From positions 62,001 through 126,000 of the forward strand of contig NZ_JAEMXM010000011.1 in assembly GCF_016482785.1 (NCBI RefSeq): a stretch of DNA of 64,000 nt, read 5' to 3'. A program made the position numbers and the translations under genes. Below are positions 18,239 through 28,031 of this stretch, piece by piece. The notes beneath the pieces were generated by a model, which was given only the letters and a program-made list of their open reading frames with translations, was not told the DNA's origin and searched no databases. The number at the start of each line of letters is the position of its first letter. Position 1 is the stretch's first letter. The DNA comes from Paenibacillus alkalitolerans. Its GTDB lineage: Bacteria > Bacillota > Bacilli > Paenibacillales > YIM-B00363.

Positions 18239-19096
18239 ATGGCTAACGTGAGGATCGTCGTCGACAGTACGGCGGACATCCCCCTTGAGGAACGGCGGCG
18301 CTTAGGTATTGAAATGGTGCCGCTTAAAGTCCATTTCGGCAAGGAAACGTATTTGGATTCCGTAACGATTACATCCGAGCAGTTCTTCGATAAGCTTGCC
18401 GCGGCGAAAGATATGCCGACCACCTCGCAGCCGTCGCCGGCGGATTTTCTGGAAACGTACAAGAAGCTGTTGGAGGAGCCGGATACCGCTATTATTTCAA
18501 TACATCTGTCTTCTGCGTTCAGCGGAACGTACCAATCGGCCGTGCTTGCGAAATCGCTGCTCGGGACGGAAGCCGACATACGAATCGTCGATTCCAAGAG
18601 CGCTTCTCTCGGCTTCGGATTGTTGGCGATGGCGGCGGCGGAGGCGGTGCAATCGGGCAAAGATATAGACCATTGCATGCGTCTGATCGAAACGTTGAAA
18701 GCCAATACGCGTCTGTATTTCTTAGTGGACACGCTCGAATATTTGCACCGGAACGGCCGCATCGGCAAAGCATCGGCTGTGTTCGGCTCGCTGCTGAACA
18801 TTAAACCTATTCTTTCCATCGACAACGAAGGGATGATCTATCCCGTCGATAAAGTCCGGGGCAGCAAGAAGGCGATGAACCGGATCGTCGAACTGTTTCA
18901 GAACGATTTTTCCGGCAAAGAAGTGGATGTGACTATCGTGCATGCGAACGCCGTGCCCGCCGGTCAACAATTCGAAGCGGTGTTGCGGGAACATTTTTCG
19001 GTTCGGAACACGTCCTATTACACGCTTGGGCCTGTTATCGGCACTCACGTAGGTCCGGGAACGCTTGGAGTGTTCGTAACCGCCGTATTATCATGA
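18239..19096 (+). CDS. DegV family protein, probable fatty acid-binding subunit FakB
   Basis: A 285-residue DegV protein beginning VRIVVDSTADIP, with TTSQPSPADF and SIHLSSAFSGTYQSA, the residues that hold the fatty acid carboxylate in this family. DegV/FakB proteins present fatty acids to FakA. Its adjacency to the fakA-like gene favours that pairing, although most genomes hold several DegV proteins of different chain preference. The ATG follows GAGGTGA; the stop overlaps the recG start. Confidence 0.88.
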   Translation: MANVRIVVDSTADIPLEERRRLGIEMVPLKVHFGKETYLDSVTITSEQFFDKLAAAKDMPTTSQPSPADFLETYKKLLEEPDTAIISIHLSSAFSGTYQSAVLAKSLLGTEADIRIVDSKSASLGFGLLAMAAAEAVQSGKDIDHCMRLIETLKANTRLYFLVDTLEYLHRNGRIGKASAVFGSLLNIKPILSIDNEGMIYPVDKVRGSKKAMNRIVELFQNDFSGKEVDVTIVHANAVPAGQQFEAVLREHFSVRNTSYYTLGPVIGTHVGPGTLGVFVTAVLS

Positions 19097-21147
19097 TGCA
19101 AGACGTTTTTCAAATCCCGGTGGATCAGGTGCGCGGTATCGGCGAAAGCAAAGCCCGCGATCTGGTGTCCCTCGGGATTGTTTCTGTCGGCGATCTTTTG
19201 GAGTTTTTTCCGCATCGCTACGAGGATTTTCGCATCAGGGATTTGACGGAGGTTGCAGACGGCGACCGTGCGACTGTGGCTGCCGTCGTCATCGGCGAGC
19301 CTTTCGTTCAGATGTTCGGCCGTAAAAAATCGCGCATGGTGTGCAAAGCCGCGGCCGGGACGGTTACTTTCACGGCGGTTTGGTTCAACCAGCACTATTT
19401 AAAGGACAGGCTTACGTACGGAACGGAAGCGGTCATGACGGGGAAATGGGACCGCAACCGCAGGCAGCTGACCGTATCCGCGTGTGAATTTGCGAATTCG
19501 AGAAACCCGCGGGCGGGCACTGTGAAACCGGTGTATACCGTAGGCGGCGAGTTCACGCAAGCATGGATGCAAAAGATCGTGTCGACGGCGCTTGAGCAAT
19601 TCGGAGCGATGATCCCGGAGACGCTGCCTGAAGAGTTGGTCGTGAAATACCGGTTTATGCCGAGAAGAGAAGCGATTACGGCGATTCATCAGCCTGCTGA
19701 CGCCAATTCCGGCCTGGAGGCGCGGAGAAGGCTTGTATATGAGGAATTGTTCTTGTTCCAGCTGAAATTGCAGGCGTACCGCGCGATGACGCACCGCAGA
19801 AAGGACGGCGTCGCGCACCGCTTCGACCGGGAGGAAGTGAGGCGGTTCGCGCGGGCGCTGCCTTTCGAGCTGACGGACGCACAGAAGCGGGTGATCGCCG
19901 ATATTTTGCGGGATATGGAAGCGCCCCACAGCATGAACCGGTTGCTGCAGGGCGATGTCGGCTCGGGCAAAACGGTTGTCGCGGCCGTAGCATTGTACGC
20001 ATGCGTGAAAGGCGGATTGCAGGGTGCGCTGATGGTTCCGACGGAAATATTGGCGGAACAGCATGCGCGGTCGGTCGCCCGGTTGTTCGAAGGGTTCGGT
20101 GTGGAAGTCGCTCTGCTGACCGGATCGCTAACGGACCGGCAGCGGCGCGACGTGCTGGCGGGGCTGCAGAGCGGTCTGATCGATATCGTTGTCGGCACGC
20201 ACGCGCTCATCCAAGAGGATGTGTACTTTCGCGGGCTTGGTCTTGTCGTCACGGACGAGCAGCACCGGTTCGGCGTTCAGCAGCGAAGCGTCCTTCGGAG
20301 GAAAGGGTTGAATCCCGACGTGCTTACGATGACGGCGACTCCGATCCCGCGAACGCTGGCGATCACCGCCTTCGGCGATATGGACGTCTCCACTTTGGAC
20401 GAGCTGCCGAAAGGGCGGCTGCCGATCAAGACGTACTGGGTGAAGCACGACGCGATGGACCGCGTATTGGGCCTCATCCGGCGGGAGCTCGATGCGGGGC
20501 GCCAAGCGTATGTTATTTGCCCGCTCATTGAAGAATCGGACAAGCTCGATTTCGAGAACGCGCTCGATATGTTTGCGCGCCTGCATGGCGTGTTCGGTCC
20601 CGAGGCGGTCGGTTTGCTGCACGGACGGTTGCCGGCGTCTGATAAAGAGGACGTCATGAAGCGGTTTTCTTCGCGCCAGGTGGGCGTGTTGGTGTCGACC
20701 ACCGTCGTCGAAGTCGGCGTGGATGTGCCGAACGCCTCGGTGATGGTGGTGTACGACGCCGAGCGGTTCGGCTTGTCGCAGCTCCACCAGCTTCGGGGCC
20801 GCGTCGGCCGTGGCGAGCACCAGTCGTATTGCGTGCTGGTCGCCGATCCGAAATCGGAGCAAGGCCGCGAGCGGATGCGCGTCATGACGGAGACGAACGA
20901 CGGCTTCGAGGTGGCCCGCCGGGATTTGGAGCTTCGGGGGCCCGGCGATTTCTTCGGGACGAAGCAAAGCGGCGCGCCGGAGTTTCGTTTGGCGGATCCG
21001 TCGGCCGATTTTGCCCTGCTGGAGGCGGCCCGCGACGACGCGGCCGCGCTGGTGCGCGACGGGGAGTTCTGGACGGCGGCGGCATATGCGCATTTGCGCT
21101 CTTTCTTGCTGCGGCAGCAGATGTTCCAGGGCGAACTGTTGGATTAA
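19093..21147 (+). CDS. recG: ATP-dependent DNA helicase RecG
   Basis: Fork-remodelling helicase. An N-terminal wedge domain with an OB fold (about 1-150) is followed by Walker A GDVGSGKT near residue 286, a DEQHRFGVQQR box near 385, and the LRGRVGRG motif in the second helicase lobe. Length is 684, normal. The ATG overlaps the degV stop. The last codons (MFQGELLD then stop) appear again, slightly diverged, 354 bases downstream (21454-21501), as if the 3' end had been duplicated or displaced. Confidence 0.96.
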   Translation: MMQDVFQIPVDQVRGIGESKARDLVSLGIVSVGDLLEFFPHRYEDFRIRDLTEVADGDRATVAAVVIGEPFVQMFGRKKSRMVCKAAAGTVTFTAVWFNQHYLKDRLTYGTEAVMTGKWDRNRRQLTVSACEFANSRNPRAGTVKPVYTVGGEFTQAWMQKIVSTALEQFGAMIPETLPEELVVKYRFMPRREAITAIHQPADANSGLEARRRLVYEELFLFQLKLQAYRAMTHRRKDGVAHRFDREEVRRFARALPFELTDAQKRVIADILRDMEAPHSMNRLLQGDVGSGKTVVAAVALYACVKGGLQGALMVPTEILAEQHARSVARLFEGFGVEVALLTGSLTDRQRRDVLAGLQSGLIDIVVGTHALIQEDVYFRGLGLVVTDEQHRFGVQQRSVLRRKGLNPDVLTMTATPIPRTLAITAFGDMDVSTLDELPKGRLPIKTYWVKHDAMDRVLGLIRRELDAGRQAYVICPLIEESDKLDFENALDMFARLHGVFGPEAVGLLHGRLPASDKEDVMKRFSSRQVGVLVSTTVVEVGVDVPNASVMVVYDAERFGLSQLHQLRGRVGRGEHQSYCVLVADPKSEQGRERMRVMTETNDGFEVARRDLELRGPGDFFGTKQSGAPEFRLADPSADFALLEAARDDAAALVRDGEFWTAAAYAHLRSFLLRQQMFQGELLD

Positions 21148-21407
21148 GCCGCCTTTCGATCCGTTTCGGGCGGCAGGCAAGCACTGCGCAGCTTTAGGGT
21201 CAGAAATGGACCCTAATTCGCTGCATAGGTGCAGATTTTGACCCTAATTTACCGTGAGGAGGGTAGCCGCGGGGCGGATAAGACCCGAAATTGCCCTTAC
21301 GCTCGTGTCTTGCTGACCGTCGACGGATATTTTGCAAGGTATAAGCTCAGAAACTGGCCTTATTCGTTCGGATACGGTCAATTTTTGAGCTTATTTGTTA
21401 GGGCTCC

Positions 21408-21440
21408 TTCATGGGAGAGGAGAAACCGGACGAAGAGCTT
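21408..21440 (+). repeat. 33-nt exact repeat, copy 1
   Basis: Identical over 33 bases to 24255-24287, starting TTCATGGGAGAGG and ending CGAAGAGCTT. Similarity continues for about 30 bases on the right with substitutions that partly keep a downstream hairpin. It lies just upstream of the displaced recG tail. Confidence 0.85.
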
Positions 21441-21453
21441 TTAGGAAATGTAA

Positions 21454-21501
21454 CTCTTTTTGCTCCGGAAGAAAATGTTCAAGGGCGAATTGTTGGATTG
21501 A
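21454..21501 (+). pseudogene. displaced or duplicated 3' end of recG
   Basis: 48 bases matching the recG end (21099-21147) with about 83% identity and one single-base gap. They encode KKMFKGELLD plus stop, against QQMFQGELLD plus stop in the intact gene. A stop lies just upstream in the same frame and no start serves it, so it is a remnant. Confidence 0.75.
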
Positions 21502-21688
21502 GGGTATTGACCCTATTTCGATATATGTAGCGGGAGGGATGTTTTTGCTCATGCTGCTTCTCGACGTCAGTATTGTTAGAACTGCTCTTGCCGCGTAACG
21601 TTCTTCAAACACTTTAGGGTCACCAAAGCCTCGTATGACGCGTGTGACCGCTTCTTGACTTGCTCCCCCTCGCTTGCTTTACTCCCGT

Positions 21689-21792
21689 GAACGGTTGCAG
21701 AGACCGTTAATACGGCCTTTCTCTTTCTGTACGACGCTAAGAACGGTTCATAAGATCGTTAGTGAACGCCCTGCACCCGGATTTTGCCCTAT
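21689..21792. repeat. two degenerate 52-bp hairpin-plus-linker units
   Basis: Units begin at 21689 and 21741, exactly 52 bases apart. Each opens with a 21-nt imperfect hairpin: AACGGT with ACCGTT in the first, AACGGT with ATCGTT in the second. A 31-nt linker follows. This is the geometry of the conserved array at 46239-46630, though the sequence differs. Confidence 0.55.
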
Positions 21793-21954
21793 TTTCTTGT
21801 TTTCGGACGTTATTAAGAACCTTTCCGACCGTTACTTTTCGAATTTCACCTAAAAATTTCCAAATGGGCGGTCATTTTCATCCTTAAGGGTATCAGCCTT
21901 GTTGATGCGTGCCGCCCCGGCTCATGCGAGTTAGTCTCTTTTTCCCGTGTCCAG

Positions 21955-21983
21955 GCAGTTTACGCATCCATCCCTCATACAAT
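21955..21983 (+). promoter_or_regulatory. candidate sigma-E/sigma-K promoter of the spoVIF-like gene
   Basis: GCAGTTT (21955-21961), a 14-nt spacer, then CATACAAT (21976-21983), an exact sigma-E -10 that also fits the sigma-K pattern CATA-N3-TA. It lies 50 bases before the start of a predicted sporulation gene. Confidence 0.5.
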
Positions 21984-22033
21984 AATGAATGACTTCCCGG
22001 CACGAGGGATCCGGGGATCTAGGAGGAGAGAGT

Positions 22034-22324
22034 ATGCCCGGCTACGAGAAATACGGGATCAGCGTCGAGCTGGTCGAACGCGTGAAGGCCAAGATGAAAG
22101 ATCCGGTCGTCAAGGAACGAGTGAAAACGGTCCTCAACAACGTTACGAAAGTCGATTTGCAAGATCGCGCCAAGGTCCGGAAGCTGCTGGGATTGACGTC
22201 CAAAGCGCTCGGCGAGAAATTGAGCGAGCAGCAGGCGGACAACGTCGTGCGTTTCGTGCTGGCGCAAAAAATCGATCCGAACAATGCGCTGCACTTGATC
22301 AAATTGTGGAATATGTTTCGATAA
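22034..22324 (+). CDS. stage VI sporulation protein F-like small protein
   Basis: A 96-residue helical, basic protein starting MPGYEKYGISVELVERVK, with NNVTKVDLQDRAKVRKLL and the C-terminal VRFVLAQKIDPNNA. It resembles SpoVIF-family proteins of paenibacilli, which in B. subtilis affect spore coat assembly; the match is from memory of the family. The ATG at 22034 follows AGGAGGAGAG. A CATACAAT promoter element 50 bases upstream supports mother-cell expression. It could instead be an uncharacterised small protein. Confidence 0.6.
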   Translation: MPGYEKYGISVELVERVKAKMKDPVVKERVKTVLNNVTKVDLQDRAKVRKLLGLTSKALGEKLSEQQADNVVRFVLAQKIDPNNALHLIKLWNMFR

Positions 22325-22343
22325 CCGCGTTTGGGGATGGATA

Positions 22344-22392
22344 GGAATATACGTTCGGTGTATAATAGGAATAAAAGCCGAACATATATTCC
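22344..22392 (+). promoter_or_regulatory. SOS promoter with two LexA (DinR) boxes
   Basis: A TATAAT -10 at 22361-22366 is flanked by GGAATATACGTTCG (22344-22357) and CGAACATATATTCC (22379-22392). Each matches the Gram-positive box GAAC-N4-GTTC with one mismatch in the core. Both lie where bound LexA would block the promoter of the polymerase gene. Confidence 0.75.
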
Positions 22393-22435
22393 TGTTTTTT
22401 GTTTTCGGCGGATTCGATATGGCCAGGTGATGTCC

Positions 22436-23725
22436 ATGACGATGATGATCGGCGGCGGCGGCTCGCCGCTCCCGGAGGGCGCCGGGAAGAAGCGGGGAAA
22501 GCCTCGCGTCGTAATAATGGCCGACATGCAAAGTTTTTACGCCAGCGTAGAGAAGGCGAGCCGCCCGGAGTACGCGAACCGGCCAGTCGTCGTTGCGGGC
22601 GACCCGAAGCTTCGCTCCGGGATCGTGCTTGCGGCGTGCCCCCTCGCGAAGCGGCGGGGCGTAACGACGGCGGAGAGGCTCGGAGAAGCGATGAACAAGT
22701 GCGCGGATCTCGTTGTGCTGCGCCCCCGCATGCAGACGTACATCAACGTGTCGATGCAAATTACGCGCATTTTGGAGCGGTATGCGGACGCCGTGGAGCC
22801 GTTCTCCATCGACGAGCAGTTTTGCGAGTTGACGGGGAGCCTCCACCTGCACGGCGAGCTGAAGCAGACGGCGCTGCGCATTCAGCGCGACATAAGCGAG
22901 AAGACCGGCGTGTTCGCGCGCATCGGCATCAGCGACAACAAGGTGCTTGCGAAGATGGCGTGCGATCAGTTCGCGAAGAAGAATGCCGAGGGCGTGTTCC
23001 ATTTGCCTCAAGCGCTGGTGCAGGAGAACCTGTGGCCGCTGCCGGTGCAAGGCTTGTTCGGGGTAGGCAGCCGTATGATGCGCCATCTGAACCGGATGGG
23101 TATATACACGATCGGCGATCTCGCCCGTACGCCGCTCGACGCGTTGAAGCGGCGCTGGGGCATCAACGGCGAGGTGCTGTGGCGCATCGCGAACGGAATC
23201 GACGATTCGCCGGTGACGCCGGGCACGCATGACGGGGCGCAGCAGGCGATCGGGCACGGCATGACGCTGCCCCGCGATTACGGAGACAAGCGCGACATAG
23301 AGACGGTGCTGCTCGAGCTTTCGGAGGAAGTATGCCGCCGGTGCCGCTTTCGGGGCGTCATGGGCCGCGTGTTGTCGGTCGGCTGCACGGGGGGCGGCTT
23401 CGAATTCGGGTTCTCCCGCCAGACGACGCTGCTGCAGCCGACGCACGTCACGAATCACGTCTACCGCGCGGCGGTCGGGCTGTTCCATCAGTTTTGGAAC
23501 GGTCAGCCCGTGCGGCAGCTTTATATCGCGCTCGGCGGCCTTGTCCGCGACGACGTGTACCAGCTCGAGTTCGACGACGAGCGCGAGACGTACCGGGCAT
23601 TGGAGCTCGCTACAGACGAAATCAAAGACCGGTTCGGCGTCTCGGCGATCGTCCGCGCCGTCTCGGCGGGCTCGGGCGGCCAAGCGTACGGGCGCGCCGC
23701 GAAGATCGGAGGACATTACAAATAA
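22436..23725 (+). CDS. Y-family DNA polymerase (UvrX/YqjW/UmuC-like)
   Basis: A 429-residue translesion polymerase. The catalytic carboxylates appear in MADMQSFYASVEK (near residue 28) and PFSIDEQF (near 125); a helix-hairpin-helix region follows (GVGSRMMRHLNRMGIYTIGD), then a little-finger domain. It resembles the B. subtilis YqjW/UvrX type and, like them, is followed by a YolD gene. I take ATG 22436, 5 bases after AGGTGA; earlier in-frame starts lie in or near the promoter. Two LexA boxes indicate SOS induction. Confidence 0.92.
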   Translation: MTMMIGGGGSPLPEGAGKKRGKPRVVIMADMQSFYASVEKASRPEYANRPVVVAGDPKLRSGIVLAACPLAKRRGVTTAERLGEAMNKCADLVVLRPRMQTYINVSMQITRILERYADAVEPFSIDEQFCELTGSLHLHGELKQTALRIQRDISEKTGVFARIGISDNKVLAKMACDQFAKKNAEGVFHLPQALVQENLWPLPVQGLFGVGSRMMRHLNRMGIYTIGDLARTPLDALKRRWGINGEVLWRIANGIDDSPVTPGTHDGAQQAIGHGMTLPRDYGDKRDIETVLLELSEEVCRRCRFRGVMGRVLSVGCTGGGFEFGFSRQTTLLQPTHVTNHVYRAAVGLFHQFWNGQPVRQLYIALGGLVRDDVYQLEFDDERETYRALELATDEIKDRFGVSAIVRAVSAGSGGQAYGRAAKIGGHYK

Positions 23726-23752
23726 CGCATCCAAGAAAGGAACGATCGAGAC

Positions 23753-24136
23753 ATGACCCAACGCGGCAAAAAATTGCGCGGCAACGGCATCTGGGAGGCG
23801 TCGCGCATGATGCTCCCCCAACATAAAGACGCGATTCGCAGCCACCGCACCGGGCTGAAGGCCAGGCCTAAGCCGGAGCTCGACGAACAGCGCATGGAGG
23901 AGCTGTCCTTGGCGCTTGCCGAGGCGCTCGAATGCGGCGCGGACACCGCCGTCACGGTATACGGCGTCTACGAAGACGAGACGAGCGTGGGGGTGGTGGA
24001 GAAGATCGACCCGATCGGCCGCTACGTAAAGCTCGTCGGCGAGCAGGAGACCGTGTGGATTCCGTTCGGGGACATCGTTCATGTGGCGCTGCTCAAGTCA
24101 AAGCCGCGTATGCGCGGCGGCAAGCAGGCGCATTGA
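23753..24136 (+). CDS. YolD-like protein
   Basis: 127 residues with the YolD signature RGNGIWEASRMMLPQHK near the N-terminus and a C-terminal beta-rich part ending VWIPFGDIVHVAL. YolD proteins are repeatedly found beside UmuC-type polymerases and have been proposed as UmuD-like partners; their mechanism is not settled. It lies 27 bases after the polymerase and is very likely co-transcribed under LexA. An intrinsic terminator follows at once. Confidence 0.9.
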   Translation: MTQRGKKLRGNGIWEASRMMLPQHKDAIRSHRTGLKARPKPELDEQRMEELSLALAEALECGADTAVTVYGVYEDETSVGVVEKIDPIGRYVKLVGEQETVWIPFGDIVHVALLKSKPRMRGGKQAH

Positions 24137-24137
24137 C

Positions 24138-24168
24138 GCCCGGACGGCATAGGCTGTCCGGGCTTTTC
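24138..24168 (+). terminator. intrinsic terminator of the polymerase-yolD operon
   Basis: The arms GCCCGGAC (24138-24145) and GTCCGGGC (24156-24163) are followed by TTTTC. Confidence 0.85.
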
Positions 24169-24180
24169 TATGAACAAAAC

Positions 24181-24217
24181 AAAAAACCGCAACCCCGTAA
24201 ATCAACGGCCGTTGCGG
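24181..24217 (-). terminator. minus-strand intrinsic terminator with no known gene upstream
   Basis: Read on the minus strand, CCGCAAC pairs with GTTGCGG across 17 bases and is followed by TTTTTTGTTTTG. The only DNA that could feed it is 24218-24467, which has no minus-strand gene. Confidence 0.6.
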
Positions 24218-24254
24218 ATATCAAATATTCGAGCCTCGTCTCGCGACGAGGCTC

Positions 24255-24287
24255 TTCATGGGAGAGGAGAAACCGGACGAAGAGCTT
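24255..24287 (+). repeat. 33-nt exact repeat, copy 2
   Basis: Identical to 21408-21440. The ends GCTCTTC and GAAGAGC form a 7-bp inverted repeat around an A/G-rich loop. Downstream, GAAGA...TCTTC and CTTATG...CGTAAG could fold into an alternative stem. Confidence 0.85.
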
Positions 24288-24467
24288 ATGGGGAAACGTA
24301 AGTCTTCTCCGCGGTTGTCTACGACATACGAGATGTCGTTACCTACATGATTGCCGAATTCGGAATATATATACATGTGCGGCGGAACATTTTTCACTAA
24401 AGGCGAATTTATGTTACGATGAATCGAGAAACAACCGACACGGGTACAGCAATCGGAGGAAGCCGCA

Positions 24468-26878
<2,411 letters not shown>

Positions 26879-26966
26879 GCGAGAGCCGCCCCCGATCCAG
26901 TGGTAGAATGGTACATGTGTACGCTTGGACGCATTCGTTTAGACCAAGCCCCGGCAGGAGAGGAGC

Positions 26967-28031
26967 GTGGTTCATTTGCAACGCCGGCATCTTGGGCTTG
27001 ATAATACGCGATCGTTTTTGCTCGGTCTCGCCGCTTCCGTCATCGCCGTTATTTTGTTGGCGTTAGTGCCGGTGCCTTACGTCGTATACGAGCCGGGCAC
27101 GGCGGAAGACGTTCGGCCGATGGTGAAAGTCGCGGGAGCGAAGGACAAAGAAGAAGGAGCATTCGTGCTGACGACGGTTGAGGTCACCTTCGCCAACGTG
27201 TTCAAGTTTGTGGCGGCGGGGTTCAATCCTAATGCGCAATTGTTCCGGCAAGAAGATATTTTGCGCGGGCGTACGAGGAACGATTACTCCGCCAGGCAGA
27301 AGCTGACGATGAGAACGTCGCAGTCGAACGCCATCGAGGCGGCATATAACGCAATACACATTCCTTATGAGGTGAAGGATTCGGCCATCGTCGTTACGAA
27401 CATCGTACCGGGAACGGGAGCGGAAGGAGTGCTGCGTCCGGGCGACGCGCTGCTTGCGTTGAACGGGAAACAAATCCGCTCCGCAGACGACGTGCCGGCA
27501 TCGATAGAAGGTTTAAGCGACGGGGATAAAATTACGGTGAAATTCAAACGCGGCGATGCAACGCGGGAAGAGGAAATACAATTGACACCATTGCCCGGCT
27601 CCGAGCCTCCGCGCTCCGGTATCGGAATCGGTTATGCCGCATTGCAGCGAGTCGTAAGCGCCGATCCGGCAAAACAGGCCGATATCGCGGTTGGCCATAT
27701 CGGAGGGCCTTCGGCCGGACTGATGTTTTCCCTTGAAATTGTAAACCGATTGACGGCCGGCGATATTACGAGAGGCCGCATCGTTGCCGGAACCGGAGAA
27801 ATTACGCCGAAAGGGGAAGTATTGCCGATCGGCGGCGTGCGGCATAAAGTAGTGGCGGCCGATCGGGAACGTGCGGCGGTGTTTTTCGTTCCCGCGGACA
27901 ATGCGGCCGAGGCGGAGAAGAAAGCCCGCGACATCGGCAGCGGCATGGCGATCGTCCCGGTATCGACCATCCAAGACGCGCTTCGCTATTTGGAGTCGTT
28001 GGAGCCGGAGGCTTCCGCGGAAGGCGGTTGA
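26967..28031 (+). CDS. SepM/YlbL-family PDZ and Lon-type membrane protease
   Basis: 354 residues: one N-terminal transmembrane helix (SVIAVILLALVPVPYVV), a PDZ domain (about 125-200; VTNIVPGTGAEGVLRPGD) and a C-terminal S16 Lon-type protease domain with Ser in GGPSAGLMFSLE and Lys in GGVRHKVVAA, the Ser-Lys dyad. The family includes streptococcal SepM, which trims a pheromone, and B. subtilis YlbL, implicated in degrading a cell division inhibitor. Starts at GTG 26967 or TTG 26976 are both compatible with the AGGAGAGGAG site. The 3' end overlaps tmcAL by 46 bases. Confidence 0.92.
   Translation: MVHLQRRHLGLDNTRSFLLGLAASVIAVILLALVPVPYVVYEPGTAEDVRPMVKVAGAKDKEEGAFVLTTVEVTFANVFKFVAAGFNPNAQLFRQEDILRGRTRNDYSARQKLTMRTSQSNAIEAAYNAIHIPYEVKDSAIVVTNIVPGTGAEGVLRPGDALLALNGKQIRSADDVPASIEGLSDGDKITVKFKRGDATREEEIQLTPLPGSEPPRSGIGIGYAALQRVVSADPAKQADIAVGHIGGPSAGLMFSLEIVNRLTAGDITRGRIVAGTGEITPKGEVLPIGGVRHKVVAADRERAAVFFVPADNAAEAEKKARDIGSGMAIVPVSTIQDALRYLESLEPEASAEGG

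Larger units (their letters stand above)
21148..22033. other. 886-bp intergenic region of degenerate repeats after recG
   Basis: No convincing gene. Three diverged hairpin units lie at about 21195, 21279 and 21342; the first has perfect arms TAGGGTC and GACCCTA around AGAAATG. A 33-nt element shared with 24255-24287 is at 21408-21440. A recG-tail copy spans 21454-21501. Two hairpin units exactly 52 bp apart start at 21689 and 21741. The region is more AT-rich than the flanking genes. A candidate sporulation promoter closes it. Confidence 0.75.
24137..24467. other. 331-bp intergenic region between yolD and rsmD
   Basis: No gene seen. In order it holds the yolD terminator, a minus-strand terminator (24181-24217), a perfect 10-bp hairpin (GAGCCTCGTC, TCGC loop, GACGAGGCTC; about 24230-24253), the second copy of the 33-nt repeat (24255-24287) with hairpin potential on its right side, and the AT-rich rsmD leader. 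Confidence 0.75.

Noticed and set aside
21411-21532. Small open frame starting ATGGGAGAGGAG at the first 33-nt repeat
   Set aside because: No ribosome site; the second repeat copy does not keep the frame, and the downstream part is the displaced recG tail read out of frame.
22019-24082. Long minus-strand open frame (687 codons) across the polymerase and yolD genes
   Set aside because: It is a shadow of three convincing plus-strand genes with no family motif of its own.
24230-24253. Perfect 10-bp hairpin as an intrinsic terminator
   Set aside because: No T-run follows on either strand.
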